DNA of 64,000 nt from Nephrocerus scutellatus (Eukaryota > Arthropoda > Insecta > Diptera > Pipunculidae), in contig OX352761.1 in NCBI GenBank assembly GCA_947095585.1, forward strand, positions 66,791,823 to 66,855,822. Reading direction: 5' to 3'. Each line of letters opens with the position of its first letter. The first letter of the stretch is position 1. A program made the position numbers and the translations under genes. Positions 10,906 through 20,960 of this stretch are shown here, piece after piece. The notes below the pieces were generated by a model, which was given only the letters and a program-made list of their open reading frames with translations, was not told the DNA's origin and ran no database searches.

Positions 10906-11635
10906 AGACTATGATCACGGAAAATTTCAAAAAATTTAAAAATTCTAATATAAGGATTTACATCCTGAAAATATCAGATTTTCAAAAATTTAAAAACACA
11001 TTTACTGCGGACATAAATCCTGGCCCATAGCAAATGTCAAAATTTTCTCCCATTCGATAACACAGTGGAATATTCCAACTTTTGTGTAAAATTTGAAAAA
11101 TTTTCTATAAATCCTGTTGGAAAAACCAAATTCAAACAGATTGAACTCACAAAGAATAACAAGACCTCTAAGTAGTAGTTCCAGCGAGATTTTCGGCACA
11201 GACAAACTATCAAACCCAATGAATAATATTTATCAACCACATCATTAATACACACATCTTCTTGACAACCAGAGCATCCATCCACTCCTAGGAATCATAC
11301 GAGAAGCACCAACAAAAATCTTAAACTACTTTCAATTTTTTTAAAGAAACATAATATTAAGTACATTTTTCCAAAAAAAATTATTATAGTTAAAAAAATT
11401 ATTTAAATATTTTTATTCAATTTGTTTGTTTATTTATAATTCTTGTTCGCAGTAAGATATAATATCTTATAAATAAGTGACTAGTTTAATTAATATTATG
11501 TAAGTAGACAAACTAATATCAGTTTTAAATAACAATAAAAAAACAAACCATACAAATTAAAATATTTCATGTAACCCGGTGCAAATTTTGCAAAAAAAAA
11601 ATTCAAACAAAATGTTATATATATATAATTCTTTA
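10906..11635. other. AT-rich stretch, no gene seen
   Basis: No frame with recognisable domains on either strand. Confidence 0.4.
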
Positions 11636-11639
11636 TAAT

Positions 11640-11890
11640 TTTTTAAAAATTAGCCCGACTTACTTTAAATTTTAAACCCTTGTTTATCTTGATGGACAAA
11701 ACTTTTTTTTTAACTGTTTTGGAGTGATCGGGCGCTGAGACCCGAGGTGTGCACATATAAAAATTTATTTACATTTAATTTTTAAAAATTAACCCGATTT
11801 TCTTCAAATTTTAAACACATGTCTCTGATGGACAAAACTTTTTGTACATTTTTTTTGATTGATCCGGCCGGGCCTTAAGGCTCGAGAGGT
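11640..11890 (-). repeat. Reiterated Helitron/DINE-like repeat, copy 1
   Basis: Two diverged units containing GATGGACAAAACTTTTT and a GATC-CGG-GAGGTG block, separated by AAAATTAACCCGATTTTCTT. The same units recur at 13620-13870, 15240-16085, 16430-16540, 22230-22390 and 24362-24840. No coding capacity. Confidence 0.65.
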
Positions 11891-11898
11891 GCCTATAT

Positions 11899-11947
11899 AG
11901 TAATAATAATAATATTCGGCGCGACAGACCGTTGTGGTCCAAGGCCT
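11899..11947 (-). repeat. Short LINE/SINE 3' end with TAA tail
   Basis: On the minus strand, CTAGGCCTTGGACCACAACG is followed by GGTCTGTCGCGCC and a TAT/TAA-rich simple repeat. A close match (CTAGGCCTTGGACCGCAATA) with a similar A/T tail is at 44450-44505. A (TAA)-type tail is common in I-type LINEs and their SINE partners. Confidence 0.4.
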
Positions 11948-12130
11948 AGAGTCTCACGACCATTTGTGTTGTGCATGTATATTTTTAGACACACATGGAA
12001 AGGACCTACAAATTAAGGCCATACGAACGAACGGCGAGTTGAGAAGCTTTCCGTGACAAGTTATTACTCTCGGAACGTTTGTCACCCATTCGCGAGATGT
12101 GGGACACTGTGAATAATACGTTTTTTTTTT

Positions 12131-12200
12131 GGGGTACTAGGATTGGAACCACGAACCCCTGCTCAGTAGCCATGAGCTTTTCCACTGAGCCACGGCGCCC
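12131..12200 (-). pseudogene. tRNA-like retropseudogene with A tail
   Basis: Read on the minus strand, the 70-bp unit has an A-box-like TGGCTCAGTGG and a B-box-like GGTTCCAATCC at tRNA spacing, starts with GGGCGCC and ends TACCCC directly followed by ten A. The acceptor stem pairs for only the first three positions and CCA is not templated cleanly, so it is not a working tRNA. A tRNA copy joined to an oligo(A) run is the form of a retroposed tRNA or a minimal tRNA-derived SINE. Confidence 0.5.
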
Positions 12201-13395
12201 ACAACAAGTCTTATAGTCGCTTCTTATTCCTACAATTGGAATTTCATGCGAATCGCTTATGAAATTTCTATGGTCCCGAAATTCCAGACCATAATTATCA
12301 TATTCCAGAATTCCCATAGAAACATGTTTCATAGTCGCATCGTAGTCCTATATTCCAAATTTCATGCGAATCGTTTGAGAAATTGCTTTGTTCCCGAAAT
12401 TCCAGACCATAATGGTAATATTCCAGAATTTTCATACGAACAAGTGTTATAGTCGCATCTTAGTCCTACATAAAGAATTTCATGGGAATCGCTTGAGAAA
12501 TTGCTTTGTTCCCGAAATTCCAGACCATAATAATCATATTACAGAATTTCCATAGGAACAAGTCTTATGCTCGCATCTTAGTCCTACATACCGAATTTCA
12601 AGTAAATCGCTTGAGAAATTGCTTTGTTCTCAAAATTCCAGACCATTATGTTCATAGTAACAAGTTTTACAGTCGCATCTTAGTCCTACATTCCGAATTT
12701 CATGCGAAACGCTTGAGAAATTGCTTTGTTCCCGAAATTCCAGACCATAATGGTCATATTTCAGAATTGCCATAGGAACAAGTCTTATAGTCATTTCATG
12801 CAAACCGCTTGAGAAACTGCTATGTTGCCGAAATTCCAGACCATAATGATCATATTCCACAATTTCCAAAGGAAAACATCTTACTGTCGTATCTTAGTTC
12901 TACATTCCGTATTAAATGCGAATCGCTTGAGAAATTGCTATGTTCCCGAAATTCCAGACCATAATGATCATATTCCAGAATTTCCATGGGAAAAAGTCTT
13001 ATAGTCGCATCTTAGTCCTACATACCTAATTTCATATGAATCGCTTAAGAAATTGCTTTGTTCCCGAAATTCCAGACCATAATGATCATATTTCGGAATT
13101 GCCATAGGAACAAGTCTTATAGTCACATCTTAGTCCTACATACCTAATTTCATGAGAATCGCTTGAGAAATTGATTTGTTCCCGAAATTCCAGACCATAA
13201 TGATGTATGTTTCAGAATTGCCCTACATACCGAATTTCATGCGAATCGCTTGGGAAATTTATTTGTTCCCGAAATTCCAGACCATAATGTTCATGACCCA
13301 GAATTTCCAAAGCAACAGGTCTTATTATCGCATCTTAGTCCTACATTCCAAATTTCATACAAATCGCTTGAGAAATGGCTTAATTCCCGAAATAG
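12201..13395 (+). repeat. ~118-bp satellite array inside foldback arm (copy 2)
   Basis: Each monomer carries AATTTCATGCGAATCGCTTG, GTTCCCGAAATTCCAGACCA, a TCATATTCCAGAATT block and AAGTCTTATAGTCGCATCTT. Monomers differ by small deletions, for example the shortened ones near 12645 and 13220. Open frames here are by-products of the repeat. Confidence 0.9.
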
Positions 13396-13399
13396 TTTA

Positions 13400-13555
13400 A
13401 ACAGGGTTTTATTGAACAGTGTGACTTTAAACAGTGTCTTATAACAGTGTGACATTTAACAGTGTGATATTTAACAGTGTCTCACTTAACAGTGTGAAAT
13501 TTAACAGTGTCTCACTTAACAGTGTGGCATTTAACAGTGTCTCACTTGAAATTTT
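13400..13555 (+). repeat. Short AACAGTG repeats at foldback end
   Basis: Nine or more units alternating TTTAACAGTGTGACA and TTAACAGTGTCTCAC, each about 17-18 bp. Equivalent repeats lie at 24965-25035 (reversed) and 28145-28245. Confidence 0.85.
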
Positions 13556-13619
13556 TTTTTTTTGAACATGTACCCTTACACATTGTGGTGAAACTTTGTC
13601 ACGTCAAAAAAAAACAACT

Positions 13620-13870
13620 AAAAATTAAAATTTTTCAGGTAAATTCTCTAATAGCAGATACATATGTATTTAAAATTTTTAGAAAATCGGGCTAATTTAC
13701 ATTGGCACACCTCGCGCCTCAGGGACCGATCACTCCAAAAAATGTACAAACAAATTTGCCCATCAGTGATACACATGTGTTTAAAATTTGAAGAAAATCT
13801 AACTAATTTTTGAAAAATTATATTGGCAAAAAAAAAATTTTCAAATTTGAAGAAAATCGGGCTTTTTTAA
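13620..13870 (+). repeat. Reiterated Helitron/DINE-like repeat, copy 2
   Basis: Starts with AAAATTTTTCAGGTAAATTC and TCTAATAGCAGATACATATG, then GATCACTCCAAAAAATGT, CCATCAGTGATACACATGTG and GAAGAAAATC-type blocks. Directly abuts the foldback arm end. Confidence 0.65.
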
Positions 13871-14397
13871 AAAAAATTAACAGCAAATTAAAAAGAGTTT
13901 TGTTTAATTAGTTTTGAGGGGTTGGTTTGTGTAAATAAAATTGAATTATCGATAAAACACGAATTTGATTTTTGCAATCAAATTTAAATTAAGAAGTTGT
14001 TAGTTAGCTTTTCATTACTTAAAGTGAGATAGATAAGATATAATGAAACATTAGTTTTCTTAACAATCTTTCTAATAATCACCTCAGCCATTAGGTATAA
14101 TATTAAAAATTATTCAAATTGATTAAAATTTATTAAAAATACAACAATTTCTAAACAATTACGTTAATTTTTTTATTTTTATTAGTTATGAAATGTCACC
14201 TTTTTTATTCATTACCTCTCTGTTTACCTAATGGTTTTAAGAATACCAATCTGTTACGATTATGAAAATGTTTGTTTGGCCCCTGGTTTATATACCAATT
14301 TCTAAAGTGTGCAGGGTATTGCGTTATATGATACCGGGCTTACAGAAGTGAATTTATTTCTTTTGGTGCTATTGAGTTATATAGTTATCTGTACATT
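13871..14397. other. AT-rich stretch upstream of the exon-like frame
   Basis: No gene or repeat family recognised; it would be the intron sequence if 14418 is a true acceptor. Confidence 0.35.
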
Positions 14398-14417
14398 TAA
14401 TTAATTTCTTTTTTCAG
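14398..14417 (+). promoter_or_regulatory. Candidate splice acceptor
   Basis: A pyrimidine-rich run TTAATTTCTTTTTTCAG ends in AG at 14416-14417, immediately before a frame open for 552 bases. A consensus acceptor at the very start of the open frame supports a real exon. Confidence 0.5.
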
Positions 14418-14972
14418 AACTTTGCAACAGTATCCAATCCGAAAAAAAAAGGTCCTGGCATGCCACCCCCACCAATGGTTCCGGGAAAACATAATATGGA
14501 TATAGTTAAGTGGGATTTTCCGAATAATAATATTTTGCAAGAACAACCTCTCTTTGGGGAAGAATTTTCTAAAGAAATTTCGGAAAATTTGCCCAAAGTT
14601 TCTGTCGAGAATCGTAATTTTTATATGAAATTAACAAAACCACAAGAAGTAGAAGCAAGTAAACCCAATTGTAGCCACATAAATACCGGGGTTCGTAAAA
14701 CATGGCCTACGAATGATCATTCACTACAAGAACAACTCTATCAGGAAGATCAGAAGCACTTTTTGAATATTCGTCACGTAGCTAATTTATCTGATGGTTA
14801 CTGTGGAAATAAGGAAGAAAATCCGATTAAATCATCATTGAATAATACAAATGTTTCATATAATTCACAAGTTGTTTTAAACGAATTAAAAGACAAAAAT
14901 AACTACAACCCACAACAAATAGATTTAAATAAGGCGGTGTTAGCAAGGTACGTTAATGCAAAAAAGAAATAA
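14418..14972 (+). CDS. Candidate exon of an unrecognised host gene
   Basis: The frame is open from the first base after the acceptor (NFATVSNPKKKGPGMPPPP..) to TAA at 14970-14972, about 184 codons. The product is hydrophilic, rich in Asn, Lys, Gln and Glu, with a GPGMPPPPMVPG segment near the start; no enzyme domain, membrane span or transposon motif is visible. Codons are mixed and do not form a simple repeat, unlike surrounding frames. An AATAAA lies about 20 bases after the stop, favouring a last exon; but AAG|GTACGT at 14945-14953 is also a good donor, which would make it internal. I do not recognise the gene. It could also be a captured or retroposed fragment. Confidence 0.5.
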   Translation, partial: NFATVSNPKKKGPGMPPPPMVPGKHNMDIVKWDFPNNNILQEQPLFGEEFSKEISENLPKVSVENRNFYMKLTKPQEVEASKPNCSHINTGVRKTWPTNDHSLQEQLYQEDQKHFLNIRHVANLSDGYCGNKEENPIKSSLNNTNVSYNSQVVLNELKDKNNYNPQQIDLNKAVLARYVNAKKK

Positions 14973-15235
14973 TTTAATATTTATAACATGAATAAATTAA
15001 GTATTAGAACCTGTAATGTTTCGTCCAGTTTACATAAGTACAAAGTATTTTCCCATATATGTTTAAGGTATGTTTTTATAAAAAAAGCTTTATAAATTTT
15101 CACTTCGATCAATACTATGTATTTTTGAAAAAAATTAACTAAAGTTGCGCAACTATAAATTCATTGTTACGCCTGGAGTCTTTAGAGATCGTAATGATAT
15201 AAAATAATGTTTTTACATTTAGTCAAATTAATAAA
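14973..15235. other. 3' flank of the candidate exon, no further gene seen
   Basis: AT-rich, with AATAAA near 14989. Confidence 0.35.
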
Positions 15236-15239
15236 AAAA

Positions 15240-16085
15240 TATCCCATAAAAATTAAAATTTTTCAAGTAAATTCTTTAATAGGAGATACATAGGAGATAA
15301 TAGTGTTTAAAATTTGAAGAAAATCGGGCTACTTTAAAAAAAAAATTACATGGGCACCACTCGGGTTTCAGGGCCCGATCACTCCAACAAATTTACAAAA
15401 AGTTTTATCCATCAGTGATACACATTTGCTTAAAATTTGAAGAAAAATGTATATAGGGACATTCAGGGCCCGTTAACTCCAAAAATTTTGCAAAAAGTTT
15501 TGTCCATCGGAGATACATGTGGTTAAAATTTGAAGAATATCGAGCTCATTTTTAAAACCTCCTCACTTCAAAATTTTGTACATCGTAGGTACACGTGTCT
15601 TTCAAATTTGAATAAAATCGGGGTAATTTTAATCAACATATATGTATCTCCTATAAGAGAATTTACATGAAAATTTTTAATTAACATGGGCATCACTCAC
15701 ACCAAAAATTTTACAAAAAGTTTTTTCCATCGGAGTTACACATGTTGTTAAAATTTTAATAAAATCGGGGTAATTGTTAAAAAATTTACATGGGCACCCC
15801 TCGGGCCTCAGGGTCCGATCACCCCAAAAAATTAAAAAAAAATTTGTCCATCAGTGATACACATGTGGTGTTTAAAATTTGAAGAAAATGAGCTATTTTT
15901 TTTTTTAATTTACATTTAAATTTAAATTACATAAAATTTGAAGAAAAATCGGGAAAGTGTTGTCTTCGGAAAAAAATTTCAATAAAATCGATCTTTGGTA
16001 AGTGGGTTAAAAATTGATCGCAAGATTCCACGACAGACCGACCGACCGACAGACGTGTCACGGGTAAGCGAAGTTAATATAGAGA
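15240..16085 (+). repeat. Reiterated Helitron/DINE-like repeat, copy 3 (longest)
   Basis: Opens with AAAATTTTTCAAGTAAATTC, holds five or more ~90-bp units (GATCACTCCAA, GTTTTGTCCATC, GATACACATGTG, TGAAGAAAATCGGGC) and closes with a GACCGACCGACCGACAGACG tract and GCGAAGTTAATATAGAGAAT. The opening TAAATTCT and closing AGAATTTA are inverted. One unit near 15640 contains the start motif reversed, so the copy is rearranged. Confidence 0.7.
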
Positions 16086-16104
16086 ATTTAATAAAAAGAT
16101 TAAT

Positions 16105-16425
16105 GCTGTGTCTGACCCTCCTCACTTAGTTAAAAGTATTCAATACAACTTATTAGCTACGGATTGTTGCAAGAAAAATTGTACGAGATCGAAACAAATT
16201 CTACCACAAAAACAACAAAAACAACAAAAACAATTACACCAAACAATTTTGAAAAAGTTATGGTTTGGTTATGCTACGCAGACTTTTAGCCGAAGTTTGG
16301 CGGCTGGAATAAAACTGCCCTAGCGTTTAAAAAATTTTCGGACCCAAATTAAGACTTGCAACAATCTTTTTTGTGATACATTCGACATGCTCTTAGATGC
16401 TTTAAATAGTAAATTAAATCTGGTT
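16105..16425 (+). pseudogene. P-element/THAP9-like transposase fragment
   Basis: The plus strand gives SDPPHLVKSIQYNLLA, then a Gln/Lys-rich low-complexity insert, then YATQTFSRSLAAGI, a stop, and, shifted, NNLFCDTFDMLLDALNSK. These match, in order, the DPPHLLK..RNNL, QVFS.SVA and FD.LNSR landmarks of P-element and THAP9 transposases. Catalytic acids cannot be assigned. Stops and the insert show that it is dead. It starts about 20 bases after the end of the Helitron-like repeat. Confidence 0.5.
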
Positions 16426-16429
16426 TTAG

Positions 16430-16540
16430 CAAGTGGGTTCAAAATTGATCACAAGATTTGGCCAGCCAGTCACGGACACGCGAAGTTAATATAGAGAATT
16501 TAAAAATTAAAATTTTTCATGTAAACTTCATGTAAATAAA
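16430..16540 (+). repeat. Reiterated Helitron/DINE-like repeat, copy 4 (end only)
   Basis: AGCAAGTGGGTTCAAAATTG, GCCAGCCAGTC and CGCGAAGTTAATATAGAGAA, then TTAAAATTTTTCATGTAAAC, i.e. an end motif followed at once by a start motif. Confidence 0.6.
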
Positions 16541-16875
16541 AACCAAAGTATACTGAATTCCACTATAAATGCTAAAAATCAAAAACAAATGCTAAGCACT
16601 GCAACTCAACAACAAAACAACCACAATCCTAAAGCAAGCAGCACTGCTTACAATGCAACAACTCATCAGCGCACACAGAACACAGTCATTATAGTATATG
16701 TCTATGATCTTATGCCAATATATGGAAAAAAATTTGAATGGGCGCCCCCGATCGCGCAGCCTGACCACTCTCAAATTTTAATAGAAATAAAGAAAAACAA
16801 ATGCATAGCACTGCAACCCAACAACAAAACTGTAATATTGGTGGGTATCTTTCCCAATATTGCTTTAATTTACCA
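16541..16875. other. Non-coding stretch, no gene seen
   Basis: A 102-codon plus frame (16589-16897) is present but is low in complexity and shows no domain; two copies of AACAAAACCACAATCC/AACAAAACTGTAATAT-like blocks hint at an internal duplication. Confidence 0.35.
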
Positions 16876-16879
16876 GATT

Positions 16880-17653
16880 CGATATCTGACTCGTTAGGCG
16901 TGTTGCCATATAAACGTAAACCCAAAAGCCGGAGCTCTCTAGGGCGTCAGAATATCGAATGGTTTTAAGACTTTTAAAATTTAAAACTCGAATGTTTTAG
17001 TTTGAAGCTAAACTTAAAAAGTGATTTTATTCAGTAAAATTTCCTTTCTTTTATACAAAAATTGATCGATTTTCGACCATACATCGACTCTGGAATGCCT
17101 ACTCATCGATATTCATATTTTACATAATATCGCTTTATCAGCATAGCGTGTGTATGTACGTATGTTATATATGACCTCCCGCCCGCGGCAAGTGTTTTTG
17201 GGTTCGCTCGCCTGTGCTGCTGCGTTGACATATTTATTTCCACAAGCGAACGACCTCATGAGTTCATTAAAATTTCCATGCGCCGCTTACCCAGCTCAAT
17301 GCATGGAAAGGGTAATTAACGTTCTAAGCGATCAGCGCTCGTTTGCCCATGATGCTTAGGTTGCATATTTATTGTCATAGGCGAACGACCGCTGGTCATA
17401 TATTATGGTATTGGAAATGTGGTTTATTTTTTTGTTCTCATGCATCGAGTGTGCTATTAAAAAATGCACATGCAAATACATTTTTTGTATTCTTTTATTT
17501 TACACTTTGTGAGGCACTAGAGTCGACGTAGGGTCGAAAACGTTGTATGCTTTATAGGCATTTTATTTATGTGGTCGCTGGTGCGATCCCTCACACCACC
17601 CTTCCTGGGGGAAAAGGAGAAATCATGACATATCTTGATTTCTTCTTTTCCGC
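16880..17653 (+). repeat. LTR-like dispersed repeat, left half (split by LINE B)
   Basis: Colinear with 28650-29190: AAAAGCCGG-GCTC, TGTGCTGCTGCGTTGACATA, CAAGCGAACGACCTCAT, ATGCATGGAAAGGGTAATTA, GTGGTCGCTGGTGCGATCCC. Relative to that copy it has about 165 extra bases at 17367-17530. The match resumes after LINE B at 21587. Looks like a solo LTR but no paired copy or coding region was found. Confidence 0.6.
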
Positions 17654-17694
17654 GCCACTTGTACAGATTAGGTTAGGTTAGGTTGAAGTGGCCG

Positions 17695-18932
17695 TCAGTC
17701 AAAACCGACTGTCCGAAGGTTGTGATACCACAAGGATCTAGGAAAACCTACTCGTTGAACCACTTGGAGCTTTGTATGAAGCTGACTATTAATGTCAATG
17801 TGGGTTAAATCGTTGAGATCGTTGAAAAAGAACGCTCTCATATGGAGCATCCGCCAGTTCGAGAGGGCTGGGCACGTACAAAGTAGATGGAGAGCGGTTT
17901 CCTCCTCCTCCTCATCCATGCAGCTTCAGCAGAAATCATTGGAAAAGACTCCTAGTCTTTCTGCATGCTTGCCTATGAGACAGTGTCCAGTTATGACACC
18001 TATAATGGCACTAATATGCAGTCTGTTTTGAGACATCAAACACTTGGAGCTGCCCTCCCCCCTCAGGCGAACCAGCAGCTCATTCACCACCAGGTTCCAA
18101 AGAAGTGGGGAATCCCCCTTGCGGGGTGCCTCTGCTGACAAATCTTTTGGCAGATGACAAACCCAGTCTTGAATTTATGATCCTACTTATGAGTAGAAGA
18201 TCAATCAGTTCACCCAGTGAGTCGTCCACCCCAAAAGTCGACAGCGCCCACGTGATCGCAGATGTTTTGACATTGTTAAAAGAGCCTTCAATGTCCAGGA
18301 AACCCACCATGAGTATTCCTTGTGATGAAGGGAGTTTTTAATGGAACGTACTAGCGTATGCAGAGCTGTTTCTACAGATTTGCCCTTGCAGTACGCGTGT
18401 TGATCGACGGACAGAAGTATTTTGTCAATACTAGTACGAAGGTGGATTTCGATCAGTCTTTCTAATGTTTTTAAAAGCAAAGACGAAAGGCTAATGGGTC
18501 TGAGGTCTTTTGGACTGACGTGGGAACATTTACCTGCTTTTGGAATGAAGAACAATTTCACTTCTCTCCATATGACTGGAATATAGACCAGATCAAGACA
18601 ACTTTTGAAGATTTATATGGTTTGAAGCTATGTACTGCCCAAAGCAATTTGTCCTTATCAATTATATCTCGAGAGATGGTATTATACCTAATTGATCTAT
18701 TTAGATCAGAGTTGTAGGTAGTATGAGAGCTATTCGGGAAATGGGTATCTAGAAGCAGATTTAGCGATTCTTCGCTAGAAGTAGTCCACGAGCCATAAGC
18801 TTTTTTTAGACAGCTAGGCATTATTGGATTAGTTGAGAGGATTTTCCTTGATGCTTCCGAAGCCTCTTCCATTCTGCCGCAGAAGAGTCTCGAGGATGCG
18901 CGCTTGGCTTTCCTCAATTCTTTTTTATACAC
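17695..18932 (-). pseudogene. LINE B ORF2, reverse transcriptase and C-terminal tail with core deletion
   Basis: From 18932: SSEESLNLLLDTHFP linker, SKDLRPISL-type fingers (KDLRPISLSSLLLKTLERL), QHAYCKGKSVETALHTL, FLDIEGSFNNV, RGTPQGG and LLWNLVVNELLVRL, in at least three frames. Then, near 18035, it jumps to ISAIIGVITGHCLIGKHAERLG and EEEEETALHLLCTCPAL, the tail that normally follows RNase H. The YADD loop and RNase H are therefore deleted and the enzyme is inactive. Confidence 0.82.
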
Positions 18933-19049
18933 TTTAAGGGAAAAGCTTTCTACAGCTTTTTCTAAATTGGCCCAGCTTAGAGTTCCACCAGTGGGGTCTC
19001 GTCTTACCCATAGGTAGAATAAGAGGACAGGAAGCGGACATTTCTCTAT

Positions 19050-19870
19050 TTAAGGCGAAGGTGAGTTCATTAACCTTATTGTCAAGCTCAAAAAAGTTAG
19101 TGGGAGGATTACTAGTCCCATCGTTAAGATGACGTCTAAACGTGTCTCTATACTTGCGCTAATCGGTTTTGCGATAATTTCTGTATACTGATTGGCAAGG
19201 GGTTCATAGTCCAGACTAAACTGAACGTACCGGTGATCTGAGAAAGAGTGCTCAGCCGAAACCTTCCAATTTAGAATTTTGTGGTGAATTGAGTAGGAGA
19301 CAAGGATGATGTCTAGGACTTCTTGTCTATTTTTGGTAATGAACGTTGGAATTTTGGAAACAACCAGGTTAGTACTTAAAATATAATCAAAAAGTAGCTC
19401 CCCTCTGTCGTTTATGTCAGTACTGCCCGATACCGAATGGTGCGCGTTAGCGTCACATCCGATTATTAAACTGGTTTTGTTGGATTTCGCTTCCTCGATT
19501 AATCTTTCCAGATTGACACCTGGTAGAGGTTCCACGCAGTCGTGTGCAAGATATGCCGATGCCATCAAATATGCAAACTTGGCAGTCTCCAGCTTCAGCG
19601 CGGTGGTATCACGGTCGCTAAAATTAGGGAGTAAGATTACATTGAGACTATTTTTCACTAATATACAGGATCTAGGTTTACCTTTGTCTGCCACATATAG
19701 TGGATAGTAATTAGGAGTCCTGAGTCCACAAACTCGGTTGTTAACAACCCAAGGCTCTTGTATCAGAACTATATCTTCTCTGTCTTTACAAATACGGAGT
19801 AGAAGGGAGGCCGAAGCCTTTTTGGAGTGCTGGAGATTAATCTGTCCGACAGAGTGTTAGCCATGGAGAC
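19050..19870 (-). pseudogene. LINE B ORF2, endonuclease domain
   Basis: In the ORF2 frame QINLQHSKKASASLLLRI and VLIQEPWV start near 19860, followed by GCDANAHHSV, NRQEVLDIILV and FSDHRYVQFSL, which are the catalytic and substrate motifs of the endonuclease (Asn, Asp and His all present). The open Met-started part is 19694-19050. After 19050 the frame is broken before the reverse transcriptase. Confidence 0.8.
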
Positions 19871-20960
19871 GGAAGACTGCGACGAATTGGCCGAAGTTTG
19901 GGGAACATCGTCAACTATCTTGGAGACAGAAGACTGTGACACGGTAGCCGAAGCTTGGGGAACAACGTCATCCATCATAGGAAAGGTGACGGATGTTCCC
20001 GGTTTAGGAACTTGAAACTCCGAGTCCGAGGGATGAGTGGGTGGTTTACCAGCTTCTAACTCATCCTTCTTATATACCCGAAGTGTGATGTGGTTCCATC
20101 CAAACTGAATCACGCCTTTGGTCCTTGCCAGGGGAGCAAGGGATTCCTGGTTGATCACAACTATCGCGGATCTGTGGTAGCCCCTACGCTCCTCTATCCT
20201 AGCCACCTTCCAGTCGTGCGTCCGAAGGGAGGGATTGCTTAGCCGTAAGACTTCGAGTATTCCATCAGCAGTGGGGGGTTCGATTGGAATCCAAGTCCGC
20301 GCTCTTGGTCGGCTAGGGATATCCTCCTTTGCAACAATCTCGAGCTTGGCACCAGGCCAAACCTCCCCAAGACTGCCAATAGCCAGTTTAAAGAGATCAC
20401 AAGATCTCGAATCTTTGCACGCTATTAGCTTTATCCGGCCTTGATGCCAACCGCCATCGTATGTGGTAGAAGGAGGTCCAGTGCGACCCTTCATAAAGCT
20501 CGCGAAACTGCCTGAAAGTTTGACATTAATTTGCTGCCACCGATCAGGAGAGATGGATCCGTCTATGTCGCTACGATCAATTACCGCGACAACGATCCTA
20601 TCTTTTAGGACGTCTCTGAAGGACCTCTGAGATGTAATGGTGGAGTTACTAGGGGCGGTTGCACTATGTGCCTTAAGTCTTTTTGAGCCCGGAATGGCCT
20701 CCTCCATCGATCTCTTTCGCTTCGACGTAGAGTCTCCGCTGGTCTTCCTGCTGTCCTTTTCAAGAAAGTCTTGGGCCCATTTAAGCTTGGCGATTTGCCT
20801 CGGCGTCCTGCTGGTCTCCGAAATAGCTCCGAGGGCCTTCAGTGTCCGATTGGCATTACGCCGTTCCTTGTAGAGCGACCTTGTTGGAGGGCGCTGTCTC
20901 GAATTATTACTATAAGATGCACTCCAAAGTGAAGTAGTCGGAACGACTTAACCTCCTTTG
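19769..20960 (-). CDS. LINE B ORF1, DUF4780-like RNA-binding protein
   Basis: The longest Met-started frame is 20707-19769 (312 residues), but the frame stays open upstream to about 20960 and includes the usual ORF1 segment RSLYKERRNANRTLKALG and a KRKR basic cluster, so the true start is probably earlier. The central part (SFRDVLKDRIVVAVID..VINQESLAPLARTKGVIQFG) matches DUF4780, a domain found in ORF1 of insect LINEs and thought to bind element RNA. The last 30 residues overlap the start of ORF2 in another frame. Confidence 0.75.

Larger units (their letters stand above)
12201..13614 (+). mobile_element. Foldback element, right arm only (copy 2)
   Basis: Composed of about ten ~118-bp satellite monomers (12201-13395), a block of short AACAGTG-type repeats (13400-13555) and the terminal GAACATGTACCC...TTGTCACGTCAAAAA (13563-13614). 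The same order, with the same end, forms the right arm of the complete foldback at 24923-28310. The left arm and loop are missing; the tRNA-like retropseudogene lies exactly at the broken side. Confidence 0.7.

Noticed and set aside
11123..11249. Short plus-strand frame with SSSSEIFGTDKLSNP considered as an upstream exon of the 14418 frame
   Set aside because: There is no GT donor between the motif and the stop at 11247, so it cannot be spliced onward on this strand.
12006..13444. Several 60-108 codon frames across the satellite array
   Set aside because: They are repeat-derived, recur with each monomer on both strands and show no domain.
16589..16925. A 102-codon plus-strand frame
   Set aside because: Low complexity and no start context or domain; lies between repeats.
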